A stretch of DNA of 12,359 nt from JANLYQ01 sp031365725 (GTDB taxonomy: Bacteria > Actinomycetota > Actinomycetes > JACCUZ01). The position numbers were made by a program, and so were the translations under genes. Within the stretch, counting starts at the first letter, position 1; every line of letters starts with the position of its first letter. Shown here piece after piece: positions 1 through 5,585 of the stretch. The notes below the pieces were generated by a model that was not told the DNA's origin, made no database searches, and saw only the letters and a program-made list of their open reading frames with translations. The stretch spans positions 1-12,359 of the forward strand of contig JANLYQ010000025.1 in NCBI GenBank assembly GCA_031365725.1, given 5' to 3'.

Positions 1-1
1 C

Positions 2-184
2 CAGTCGCTGTTTCGCTTCGACGACGCCGGGCTGATCGTGTGGCAGCAGGACGACTTCGACTTCTGGCGGTGGGCCCGGCAGGCGCTCGGCCGGCCGGGG
101 CTGCTGCTCGGCTGGACCCCGGTGCTGCAGCACAAGGTGCGTGACACCAGCAAGGCGCAGCTGGCTGCTTTCCGCGACGACTGA
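2..184 (+). CDS. NTF2/SnoaL-like family protein, 3' end only
   Basis: The window opens inside a plus-strand gene. The frame from base 2 reads 60 codons to a TGA at 182-184, beginning QSLFRFDDAGLIV and ending in LAAFRDD. The pattern of a short strand carrying an F-D-D-x-G-L-I turn, an aromatic-rich segment (DFDFWRW), then a G-W-T-P motif near the C-terminus is what I associate with actinobacterial nuclear-transport-factor-2/SnoaL-fold proteins. These are small cone-shaped domains that bind or turn over small hydrophobic ligands. The start and the N-terminal half lie outside the window, so the catalytic pocket cannot be judged. The codon pattern is clearly coding (GC-rich third positions). The family call is from motif memory and moderate; a different alpha+beta fold is possible. 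Confidence 0.65.
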   Translation, partial: QSLFRFDDAGLIVWQQDDFDFWRWARQALGRPGLLLGWTPVLQHKVRDTSKAQLAAFRDD

Positions 185-287
185 CGCCTGCCATGAGCAT
201 GGGGCCGCTCTGAGCGTCTTCCGCCATAGTCATGGACCACTGGGTCGAGTCCACGGACGCGGCAGGACTACGACGGGGCGCAGGTGC

Positions 288-584
288 TTATAGGCGCTGG
301 TCGAGATAGATGGTCACGGTGTCGCCGGCGTCCTTGCCGATCTGATGACGCAGGTCGGCCTTGATGGGCAGCTTGTGCGTGCCGTCTCCCAACGCCATGA
401 ACGCGCTGGCGAAAGACAGTCCGTCGACGGTTCCGCTGACCTTGACCAGGCCACGGGTGCCGAAGAACGTTGACGAGCCGTCCATGACGACGTACGTCCA
501 GCCGCCCTTCGCATCGCTGCGAAGCAGTGTTGCGCTGAAGGTGTGGTCGAGCGGCCCAACGGGATGAGGAGCGTTGCGGTTCAT
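288..584 (-). CDS. DUF1905 domain protein
   Basis: A 98-residue protein starting MNRNAPHPVG. It looks like a complete single DUF1905 domain: a small beta-barrel family of unknown function, often found alone or fused to a YdeI/OmpD-associated domain. Visible hallmarks are the GGWTYVVMDGSSTFFGTRGLVKVSGTVDG stretch in shortened form (GGWTYVVM, then TRGLVKVSGTVDG), the FMALGDGTHKLPIK segment, and the C-terminal GDTVTIYLDQ strand. The ATG at 584 is chosen because a purine-rich GAAAGG ribosome site sits about 7 bases upstream and the domain begins there; the frame stays open further upstream but would overrun the neighbouring gene. It lies 29 bp after the DUF1761 gene on the same strand, so the two are probably co-transcribed and under the TetR-type regulator. 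Molecular function is unknown. Confidence 0.85.
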   Translation of the reverse strand: MNRNAPHPVGPLDHTFSATLLRSDAKGGWTYVVMDGSSTFFGTRGLVKVSGTVDGLSFASAFMALGDGTHKLPIKADLRHQIGKDAGDTVTIYLDQRL

Positions 585-613
585 GATTGGCCTTTCGATG
601 TGGTGGAGCCATG

Positions 614-1000
614 TCAGTGGACGACGCCGAGGATCACGGCGATCAGGAGCAACTTGAGCAGCCAGTCGCCGGCGTGCATGGTGGCGGTGGCGGGGTGGAC
701 GCCCTCCCAGATGATCGAGCCGCTGAGCAGGACCACGGGGAAACCGATCCAGCAGATGAGGGCGAGCGCGCTTGCCCGACTGATGTCCAGGGCGTCGGAC
801 TGGCGTAGGAGGTAGGCCAAGGCCGAGGCGAGCACCGCGGTCCTGAGCAGCTCGCTGATCGCCTTCCACGGGCCAGGCCGTCCGCGCTCCGGGACCGAGG
901 GGCCGACTAAGCGCCGTTCGACGGGAGTGGCCAGCAGGTAGTAGAGCGAACTGAGCATGAACACCGCGACTGCCGACACGACGATCCCGAGACCGATCAT
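614..1000 (-). CDS. DUF1761 family integral membrane protein
   Basis: A 128-residue hydrophobic protein (MIGLGIVVSA...VILGVVH) resembling the DUF1761 family of small four-helix membrane proteins with no assigned function. Predicted membrane segments lie at about residues 3-24, 48-65, 76-96 and 111-127, with a charged, proline-rich loop (VERRLVGPSVPERGRPGPW) after the first. The ATG at 1000 has a strong AGGAGG ribosome site about 5 bases upstream. A promoter TTGACA-18 bp-TAGCGT lies at 1029-1058 on this strand, overlapped by an inverted repeat, so transcription is likely repressed by the divergent TetR-family protein. The gene leads the DUF1905 gene by 29 bp. TetR control plus a small membrane protein hints at a detoxification or envelope role, but that is inference. 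Confidence 0.82.
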   Translation of the reverse strand: MIGLGIVVSAVAVFMLSSLYYLLATPVERRLVGPSVPERGRPGPWKAISELLRTAVLASALAYLLRQSDALDISRASALALICWIGFPVVLLSGSIIWEGVHPATATMHAGDWLLKLLLIAVILGVVH

Positions 1001-1021
1001 GGTACCTCCTCTTTTAGTACG

Positions 1022-1044
1022 TACCAGTACGCTAGCGGCTGGTA
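1022..1044. promoter_or_regulatory. Candidate TetR-family operator, inverted repeat
   Basis: TACCAG (1022-1027) and CTGGTA (1039-1044) form perfect 6-bp inverted arms around an 11-bp spacer. The left arm sits at the predicted transcription start and the right arm in the spacer of the DUF1761 promoter, so a bound dimer would occlude RNA polymerase. A further GTACGTAC palindrome (1017-1024) and a repeated AGTAC (1016-1020, 1026-1030) crowd the left side. Palindromic operators in the divergent spacer are usual for TetR-family regulators; that this protein binds here is inferred. Confidence 0.5.
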
Positions 1045-1058
1045 TTCCGTACTGTCAA
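1029..1058 (-). promoter_or_regulatory. Sigma-70-type promoter for the DUF1761-DUF1905 operon
   Basis: On the minus strand TTGACA (1058-1053) is a perfect -35 hexamer, followed by an 18-bp spacer and TAGCGT (1034-1029), which matches the actinobacterial TAnnnT -10 pattern. The predicted start of transcription is near 1022, giving a leader of about 20 bases that holds the AGGAGG ribosome site. This is the best match to a consensus housekeeping promoter in the window. Confidence 0.65.
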
Positions 1059-1062
1059 GGAC

Positions 1063-1068
1063 TAATAT
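1063..1068 (+). promoter_or_regulatory. Candidate -10 element of a leaderless TetR transcript
   Basis: TAATAT lies exactly 7 bases before the GTG at 1076, placing the expected transcription start on the start codon itself. No ribosome site is correctly spaced: the only purine run, GGAG at 1071-1074, is one base from the GTG. No good -35 hexamer is seen 17 bp upstream, as is common for actinobacterial leaderless genes. Confidence 0.5.
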
Positions 1069-1075
1069 CTGGAGC

Positions 1076-1783
1076 GTGACGACAACCCCTGCGCGACGGC
1101 GCGGACGCCCCCGAGGCAGCGCGGGCGCCGAATTGCTGTCAATCGCGCGAGAGACCTTCGTCGTCCACGGCTTCCGCGGCACAACGATGGACTCCATCGC
1201 CGCGGAGGCGCACATCTCCAAACAGTCGTTGTATGCCGCCTACTCGTCCAAGGACCACCTGTACGACGCGGTCGTCCGCGACTGGGTCGACCAAGGGCAC
1301 AACGCGATGCGACCGCATGCTCAGGCGCTGGCCTCAGCCGATGCCATGCTCACTGCTCTTCACGAATTCGCGCGCATCCTGCAGCGCGGCCTGCTCAGCC
1401 GTCCCGTCCTGCTGATGCGGGCGCTCGTGTCTGCCGAGGCGGCCAGGTTCCCCCAGACTGCGGCCGACTATGTCACCCGCAGCTGGGACCGCAACATCGG
1501 GTTGCTCGCCGAGTCATTCGCCACCCTGACCCAACGCGGGTTGCTGAAGACACCTGACCCGTCGCTGGCGGCCGAGCAGTTCACCTGGCTTTCCGTCGCC
1601 ACATTCGTGAACCGCGCAACCCTGTTAGGCCGAACGGCAGGTTTCAAGGAGCGCGAACTCGACGTGATCGCGACCGAGGCCGTCGCCACGTTCCTCAGCC
1701 GCTTCGGGCCAGACGCACCGGCTGCACGGCAGCAACAGGCGTCGGATGCCACGTCCTCGGAGTGGACTCGTGCTGGAGCGTGA
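1076..1783 (+). CDS. TetR/AcrR-family transcriptional regulator
   Basis: A 235-residue protein. The N-terminus carries the basic RRRGRPRG arm (8-14) seen before many TetR domains, then a helix-turn-helix at about 18-64: ARETFVVHGFRGTTMDSIA, ISKQSLYAAYSSK as the recognition helix, and LYDAVV closing the domain. Residues 75-210 form an all-helical ligand-binding domain with an AefR-like flavour (RSWDRNIGLLAESFATL...LAAEQFTWL). The last 20 residues look disordered. The GTG start at 1076 is used because the frame carries the expected basic N-terminus and a TAATAT -10 box sits 7 bases upstream. It faces the DUF1761-DUF1905 operon and likely represses it, and perhaps itself, through the inverted repeat at 1022-1044. 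The inducing ligand is unknown. Confidence 0.9.
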   Translation: MTTTPARRRGRPRGSAGAELLSIARETFVVHGFRGTTMDSIAAEAHISKQSLYAAYSSKDHLYDAVVRDWVDQGHNAMRPHAQALASADAMLTALHEFARILQRGLLSRPVLLMRALVSAEAARFPQTAADYVTRSWDRNIGLLAESFATLTQRGLLKTPDPSLAAEQFTWLSVATFVNRATLLGRTAGFKERELDVIATEAVATFLSRFGPDAPAARQQQASDATSSEWTRAGA

Positions 1784-1806
1784 CCAGAGACTTCAGCGCT
1801 GCGTGA

Positions 1807-1823
1807 GCCGACATGCTGTCGGC
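1807..1823 (+). terminator. Stem-loop after the TetR gene, candidate terminator
   Basis: GCCGACA and TGTCGGC form a perfect 7-bp stem with a TGC loop, 23 bases beyond the TetR stop codon and in the convergent gap before the tag stop. There is no T-tract afterwards, so it would be an imperfect factor-independent terminator of the kind often seen in high-GC actinobacteria. Confidence 0.4.
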
Positions 1824-1931
1824 GCTTGCCTCGGCGACCGCGCCGACACCTGATATCGAGCCAACCAGCCCAGAACACATCGCGAGAGCCGGATTTGTGA
1901 GGATGCCTGCCGATCTGTTGGGAGCCGCACG

Positions 1932-2510
1932 TCACCGCAACGAAAACGCGCAGTCGGCCAGGTGGTCGTCGACCATGCCGGTGGCTTGCATGAGGGCATA
2001 GGCAGTGGTCGGGCCGACGAAGCGGAAACCTTTGGCTTTCAACGCCTTTGCCATGGCGGTGGACTCAGGGGTGACAGCCGGCACGTCGGCAGTGGTCACC
2101 GGTCGACGACGGCCCGACAGGGGCGCGAACGACCAGAGCAGATCATCGAGGCCACCCGCGAGAGCCACTACCGCCTGCGCGTTGGCGATGGTGGCCAGCA
2201 CCTTGGCGCGGTTGCGCACGATGCCGGCATCGGCCATCAGCCGATCCACGTCGTGGTCGACGAAGCCTGCGACGACCGCAGGGTCGAAGCGGGCGAACGC
2301 CACCCGGAACGCCTCCCGCTTGCGCAGGATCGTCAACCACGACAACCCGGACTGGAAGGCCTCGAGGCTGACCCGCTCGAACAACGCCCTCTCGCCGCGG
2401 ACCGGCCTGCCCCACTCGTGGTCGTGATAGGCACCGAAGTCCGACTGAGCATAGGCCGCGCCCCACGGGCACCGCAGCAGCCCGTCGACACCGGCCACCG
2501 CGCCGCTCAC
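1932..2510 (-). CDS. tag: DNA-3-methyladenine glycosylase I
   Basis: A 192-residue base-excision-repair enzyme that removes 3-methyladenine from alkylated DNA in the cytoplasm. The family fingerprint is intact: RCPWG with zinc ligand C14, AYHDHEWG with H29, LEAFQSGLSW with the conserved glutamate E50 and W58, the KREAFR segment, the KALKAKGFRFVGPTTAYALMQ core (in part KGFRFVGPTT), and the C-terminal DDHLADC giving H183 and C187. The four zinc-snap ligands C-H-H-C are therefore all present. The frame is open to 2609, but the GTG at 2510 is preferred: it leaves the usual short lead before the first cysteine, has an AGGGCGG purine run 5 bases upstream, and starts 10 bp after the SRPBCC stop rather than overlapping it. 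It is the last gene of the operon. M. tuberculosis tagA also lies beside a DivIVA-like gene. Confidence 0.93.
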   Translation of the reverse strand: MSGAVAGVDGLLRCPWGAAYAQSDFGAYHDHEWGRPVRGERALFERVSLEAFQSGLSWLTILRKREAFRVAFARFDPAVVAGFVDHDVDRLMADAGIVRNRAKVLATIANAQAVVALAGGLDDLLWSFAPLSGRRRPVTTADVPAVTPESTAMAKALKAKGFRFVGPTTAYALMQATGMVDDHLADCAFSLR

Positions 2511-2520
2511 CGTCGCCGCC

Positions 2521-2952
2521 CTACCGGCCCTTCTCGACGTACGCCGCGAGCCGCCGCAGCGAGACCTGCACGAGCAGCCGTAGGGCGGGACGCACGATCG
2601 GCCAGCCAAGCCGGCCCAGGGCGCCCAACGGCAGGTCCACCCACTCCGACCACACCACTCGCGAACGTCCCGGCGCCACCGCTTCGACCTCGAAGGCGCC
2701 GGATCCCTTGACCACGTTGCCGGTGTGGCGCACCACGGCCCGGTGCGGCGGCTCCCAGACCGTGATGGTCATGGTGTCGAGGAAGCCGAGGCGACCGAGG
2801 CCGGTGAACGCGCTGATCGTCTCGCCCTGCGCGCGACCGCCCTCGGCGCGGGTGAAGAGCATCCACCGGTCGTGCACGTCCCAGTCGGTGAGCACCTCCC
2901 ACACGGCCTCGACCGGCGCGGCGACCTCCTGGGTGACGACGAGCTCAGCCAC
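2521..2952 (-). CDS. SRPBCC-fold (polyketide cyclase/START-like) protein
   Basis: A 143-residue single-domain protein. It opens with the typical SRPBCC strand and helix, VTQEVAAPVEAVWEVLTDWDVHDRWM (shortened: APVEAVWEVLTDW), and continues through alternating strands (TMTITVWEPPHRAVVRHTG; SRVVWSEWVDL) to a long amphipathic C-terminal helix (PALRLLVQVSLRRLAAYV) that closes a ligand pocket. Such proteins bind hydrophobic small molecules; substrate and reaction cannot be told. The GTG at 2952 is chosen because AGGAGG lies 8 bases upstream. It begins 3 bases after the DivIVA-domain gene stops and ends 10 bp before tag starts, so all three are one transcription unit. In the mycobacterial counterpart I recall, no SRPBCC gene occupies this slot, so it looks like a lineage-specific insertion. 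Confidence 0.88.
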   Translation of the reverse strand: MAELVVTQEVAAPVEAVWEVLTDWDVHDRWMLFTRAEGGRAQGETISAFTGLGRLGFLDTMTITVWEPPHRAVVRHTGNVVKGSGAFEVEAVAPGRSRVVWSEWVDLPLGALGRLGWPIVRPALRLLVQVSLRRLAAYVEKGR

Positions 2953-2955
2953 TGG

Positions 2956-3258
2956 TCAGGCCTCCTGATCGAGGGACAGGGTCGACTGACCGGTCAGCTC
3001 GGCGATGCGCGCGTCGCGCTGGTCGAGCTCGTCGAGCAGCCGGTCGAGCACGTCGTCGACCTCCATCATGCGATATCCGCGCAGGACCGTGGAGAACCGC
3101 AGGCCGTCGACCATCGCCCGGTCGACCGGTTCCTCGGGCAGCACGGCGGCAGGCGACTGCTCTGGGTCGGCGTCCGGCAGCCCGTCCCACCGACCGGTGG
3201 CGACGACCGCGATGACCGCGAGCACGGCGAGGATCAGCAGCAGGAGCACGAGGGACAC
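2956..3258 (-). CDS. Small DivIVA-domain membrane protein (Rv1209-like)
   Basis: A 100-residue protein from a GTG at 3258, or 109 residues from an ATG at 3285. Residues 2-20 are one very hydrophobic segment (SLVLLLLILAVLAVIAVVA), followed by an acidic proline-rich linker and a DivIVA-type motif at about 53-90: LRFSTVLRGYRMMEVDDVLDRL in short (FSTVLRGYRM, EVDDVLDRLLDEL), ending in a coiled-coil helix with RDARIAEL. The R-G-Y-x-x-x-x-V-D motif is the membrane-curvature or polar-growth DivIVA signature. Much smaller than full DivIVA/Wag31, it matches the small membrane-anchored homologues next to tag and folP2 in actinobacteria. A role near division or polar growth sites is inferred. The ATG alternative shares its CATG with the start of the divergent folP2 gene; I favour the GTG, where the membrane helix begins directly. 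Confidence 0.8.
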   Translation of the reverse strand: MSLVLLLLILAVLAVIAVVATGRWDGLPDADPEQSPAAVLPEEPVDRAMVDGLRFSTVLRGYRMMEVDDVLDRLLDELDQRDARIAELTGQSTLSLDQEA

Positions 3259-3283
3259 AGGGCGATCGTGCCACGCTGCAGGC

Positions 3284-4147
3284 ATGGCACTGCGCATCGG
3301 CCGGCTCGAGATCGGCCCGACCGACCAGATCGTCATGGCTGTGGTCAACCGCACACCCGACTCGTTCTTCGACCAGGGTGCCTTCGTCGACGACGCTGCG
3401 GCCATGTCGGCCGTCGACCAGGCTGTGGATGAAGGCGCACTGCTGGTCGACATCGGCGGGGTCAAGGCAGGCCCCGGGCCCGAGGTGTCCGAGGCCGAGG
3501 AGATCCGCCGGGTGGTGCCGTTCCTCCATGCCGTACGCCGTCGGCACCCGGGGCTTGCCCTCAGTGTCGACACCTGGCGGGCGGGGGTGGGCCGGGCTGC
3601 GGGCGAAGCAGGAGCCGACCTGCTCAACGACCCGTGGCAGGGTGCGGACCCTGGCCTCGCTGCCGTCGCCGCCGAGCTGGATCTTGCTCTGGTGTGCAGC
3701 CACACCGGTGGCCTGCCGCCGCGTACCGATCCGCACCGGGTCGCCTACGACGACGTCGTCGCGGACGTGGTCGCGGTGGTGACCGGGCTGGCCGAACGAG
3801 CAACTGCTGCCGGCGTACGGGCTGATGGGATCGTCATCGACCCGGCTCACGACTTCGGCAAGACCACCTACCACTCACTGGAGGTGACCCGGCGGCTCGA
3901 CGAGGTCGTCGCCACCGGGTGGCCGGTGCTGGTCGCCGTGTCGAACAAGAAGTTCCTCGGCGAGGTGCTCGACGTCGACAAGGACAACCGGCTCGAGGCG
4001 AGCCTCGCGGCCACCGCGGTCAGCGCGTGGCACGGAGCGCACGTCTTCCGGGCGCACCAGGTGCTCGCCACCCGCCGGGTGCTGGAGACGGTGGGCGCGA
4101 TCCGCGGCACCCGAGCGCCGACGGTGGCCCGCCGCGCCCTCGCGTGA
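3284..4147 (+). CDS. folP2: Dihydropteroate synthase homologue, FolP2 type
   Basis: A 287-residue TIM-barrel protein of the dihydropteroate synthase family, which joins p-aminobenzoate to the pterin pyrophosphate in folate synthesis. Visible motifs: VMAVVNRTPDSFFDQG (loop 1, N-x-T-x-D-S-F), VDIGGVKAGPGPEV (loop 2), SVDTW, LLNDPW, CSHTGG, VIDPAHDFGKT, and the C-terminal VFRAHQV. In classical DHPS, loop 2 is GG-x-STRPG; here it reads GGVKAGPG, exactly as I remember for M. tuberculosis FolP2 (Rv1207), which lacks measurable DHPS activity. A true folP1 is therefore expected elsewhere. The ATG at 3284 overlaps the alternative ATG of the divergent DivIVA gene; only a weak GCAGG precedes it. The frame is open further upstream but would read through the DivIVA gene. 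Confidence 0.88.
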   Translation: MALRIGRLEIGPTDQIVMAVVNRTPDSFFDQGAFVDDAAAMSAVDQAVDEGALLVDIGGVKAGPGPEVSEAEEIRRVVPFLHAVRRRHPGLALSVDTWRAGVGRAAGEAGADLLNDPWQGADPGLAAVAAELDLALVCSHTGGLPPRTDPHRVAYDDVVADVVAVVTGLAERATAAGVRADGIVIDPAHDFGKTTYHSLEVTRRLDEVVATGWPVLVAVSNKKFLGEVLDVDKDNRLEASLAATAVSAWHGAHVFRAHQVLATRRVLETVGAIRGTRAPTVARRALA

Positions 4148-4269
4148 GTGCCCGCGCACGGACGGCAACGGGACTGCAGGAGACGCCTGCCGGCCACCTG
4201 GCGAGATCGGATGCACCTGTCTCACATTGGGACTCCGCGGCAACGGTGCGGACCCCATGGTGACCTCAG

Positions 4270-4307
4270 CCCGGCCACGGCCGGGTCCCGATGTCGCCCC
4301 GACATCG
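4270..4307 (+). promoter_or_regulatory. Two adjacent strong hairpins/palindromes upstream of the acetate-transporter gene
   Basis: CCCGGCC and GGCCGGG (4270-4285, AC between) form one inverted repeat; CGATGTCG and CGACATCG (4289-4307, CCC between) form a second perfect 8-bp one, only 3 bp further on. The second ends 11 bp before the AAGGAG ribosome site. They could be a terminator for folP2, an operator, or a 5'-leader RNA structure. No T-tract follows, which argues against a standard terminator. The rest of the 4148-4330 gap shows no convincing sigma-70 promoter. Confidence 0.5.
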
Positions 4308-4330
4308 ATCCCCGGGCCAAGGAGCCATCC

Positions 4331-4969
4331 ATGAGCGAGGTCATCGCACAACGCACGGAGTCCGGCACGAGCACAGCACCCCCGGTGGTCGCCGCCCCGG
4401 TGGGCAGCCCCGCGGTGGTCGGCGTACCCGTGTTCGTCATCGGCTCAGTGGCCCTGGGCCTCGCCGATGTCGGGTTCGTCCCTGCCGCCGCTGCCGGCGC
4501 GGCGGTCCCGATCATCTTCGCGGCAACCGGCCTCGGACTGGTGATCGCGACCGTCTGGGCCGCGAGACTGGCGCAGAACGCCGTGGCCTCCATCTTCGCC
4601 ATCTTCGCCGGGTTCTGGCTCAGCTACGCGGCGCTGTTCCTCGGACTGGTGCACGGGTGGTATGGCGTGGCGGCGCCTGATGTCAGCAGGACCCTGGAGC
4701 TGTTCCTGATCTCGTGGATGCTGCTCATCGGGCTACTGACCTTGGCGACGTTGCGCTTGCCGCTGGCGTTCACGCTGCTGTTCGGGCTCATCACGGTGGC
4801 GTTGCTGCTGACGTTGATGGGCGTGGTCAACGCGAGTTCGTCGACCACAAAGCTCGCCGGCTACGTCGTCTTCGCCTTCGCCGCGGTCGGTGCCTACCTG
4901 TTCTACGACGGGATGAACCAGGCCTGCGGCGGGAAGCCGATGCCGCTGGGCAAGCCGGTGATCCACTGA
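4331..4969 (+). CDS. GPR1/FUN34/YaaH-family acetate transporter
   Basis: A 212-residue inner-membrane protein of the AceTr family (E. coli SatP), which takes up acetate and sometimes succinate with protons. After a 30-residue polar N-terminus there are six hydrophobic segments at about 32-50, 54-75, 82-104, 117-137, 142-163 and 172-190. Family features include the early G-S-x-A-L-G-L motif (GSVALGLADVGF), the F-x-G-F-W-L-S-Y core of helix 3 (FAGFWLSYAALFLG), and the C-terminal LAGYVVFAFAAVGAYLF then YDGMN. The length is normal for the family. The ATG at 4331 is fixed by AAGGAG six bases upstream; a longer open frame from 4148 covers only intergenic sequence. The leader holds two tight hairpins, so control by a palindrome-binding regulator or RNA structure is plausible. 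No acetate-metabolism gene is adjacent. Confidence 0.9.
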   Translation: MSEVIAQRTESGTSTAPPVVAAPVGSPAVVGVPVFVIGSVALGLADVGFVPAAAAGAAVPIIFAATGLGLVIATVWAARLAQNAVASIFAIFAGFWLSYAALFLGLVHGWYGVAAPDVSRTLELFLISWMLLIGLLTLATLRLPLAFTLLFGLITVALLLTLMGVVNASSSTTKLAGYVVFAFAAVGAYLFYDGMNQACGGKPMPLGKPVIH

Positions 4970-4976
4970 CGGCACG

Positions 4977-4987
4977 CCGCCCGGCGG
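4977..4987. terminator. Short GC inverted repeat between convergent genes, weak terminator candidate
   Basis: CCGCC and GGCGG flank a single C in the 19-bp gap between the acetate-transporter stop (4969) and the second LOG-family stop (4989). It is the only symmetric element in the gap and could act in both directions, but the stem is short and has no T-tract. Confidence 0.22.
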
Positions 4988-4988
4988 T

Positions 4989-5585
4989 CTAGAGCTCGCC
5001 CTCCAGCAGCTCGTCGGGAGCAGCCGCGAGCCGGTGGGCGGCGCCGAGTCCGCGCTCAACCGCATCGAGCGCCTCGGCGACCCCGCGGGTCCAGGTCACC
5101 GCGTCACGAGCACCGGCACGCACGAAGCCGGCGTCCACGAGGCGGTCGACCTGGGCCCGCAAGGGGGCGAACACGTCGTCCGGGTCCAGCACCACGACCG
5201 GTTTGGCGTGCATCGCCAGGGTGTGCGACACCCAGATCTCGAGCAGCTCCTCCAACGTGCCGAGGCCGCCGGGCAGGGTGAGGAAGGCTTCGGAGCGCGC
5301 GTCCATCACCCCCTTGCGGCTGCGCATGTCGTCGACCACGAGCAGCTCGTCGGCGTCGTGGTCGGCCACCTCCAGGTCATGCAGCACCCGCGGGATGACA
5401 CCGACGGTGTGCGCTCCCCCGGCCCGCGCCGCGCGCGCCACCGCACCCATGCAGGACACGCTGCCGCCACCGCTGACCAGGCTGTGCCCGCGCCGGGCCA
5501 GCTCGGTGCCGACTTGCTCCGCGAGCGCGACGTACCTCGGGTCGATGCGGCCGCTGGAGGAGCAGAAGACGCACACCGCCGCCAT
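4989..5585 (-). CDS. LOG-family protein (cytokinin-nucleotide phosphoribohydrolase-like), Rv1205 type
   Basis: A 198-residue Rossmann-fold protein. LOG enzymes hydrolyse N6-modified or plain nucleoside 5'-monophosphates to base plus ribose 5-phosphate. Visible family signatures: AVCVFCSSS at the N-terminus, VSGGGSVSCMGAVA (38-50), the MRSRKGVM segment with R90 and K91, and LPGGLGTLEELLE (104-116) with PGGxGTxxE intact, E113 being the expected catalytic glutamate. The ADHDADEL stretch matches my memory of M. tuberculosis Rv1205, a LOG protein that makes cytokinins. The ATG at 5585 overlaps the TGA of the upstream LOG gene by one base (TGATG), so translation is coupled. Function as phosphoribohydrolase is well supported by motifs; the physiological substrate is not. 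Confidence 0.9.
   Translation of the reverse strand: MAAVCVFCSSSGRIDPRYVALAEQVGTELARRGHSLVSGGGSVSCMGAVARAARAGGAHTVGVIPRVLHDLEVADHDADELLVVDDMRSRKGVMDARSEAFLTLPGGLGTLEELLEIWVSHTLAMHAKPVVVLDPDDVFAPLRAQVDRLVDAGFVRAGARDAVTWTRGVAEALDAVERGLGAAHRLAAAPDELLEGEL

Noticed and set aside
185..287. Possible terminator CCATG-AG-CATGG (191-202) after the NTF2-like gene
   Set aside because: The 5-bp stem is short, has a two-base loop and no T-tract; it could be chance. Nothing else is seen in this gap.
1784..1931. Possible small gene or remnant between the TetR gene and tag
   Set aside because: No frame has a ribosome site or recognisable motif; the only structure is the stem-loop at 1807-1823.
2945..3874. 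A 309-codon minus-strand frame spanning the DivIVA gene and antisense to folP2
   Set aside because: It crosses two genes with clear motifs in other frames and shows none of its own.
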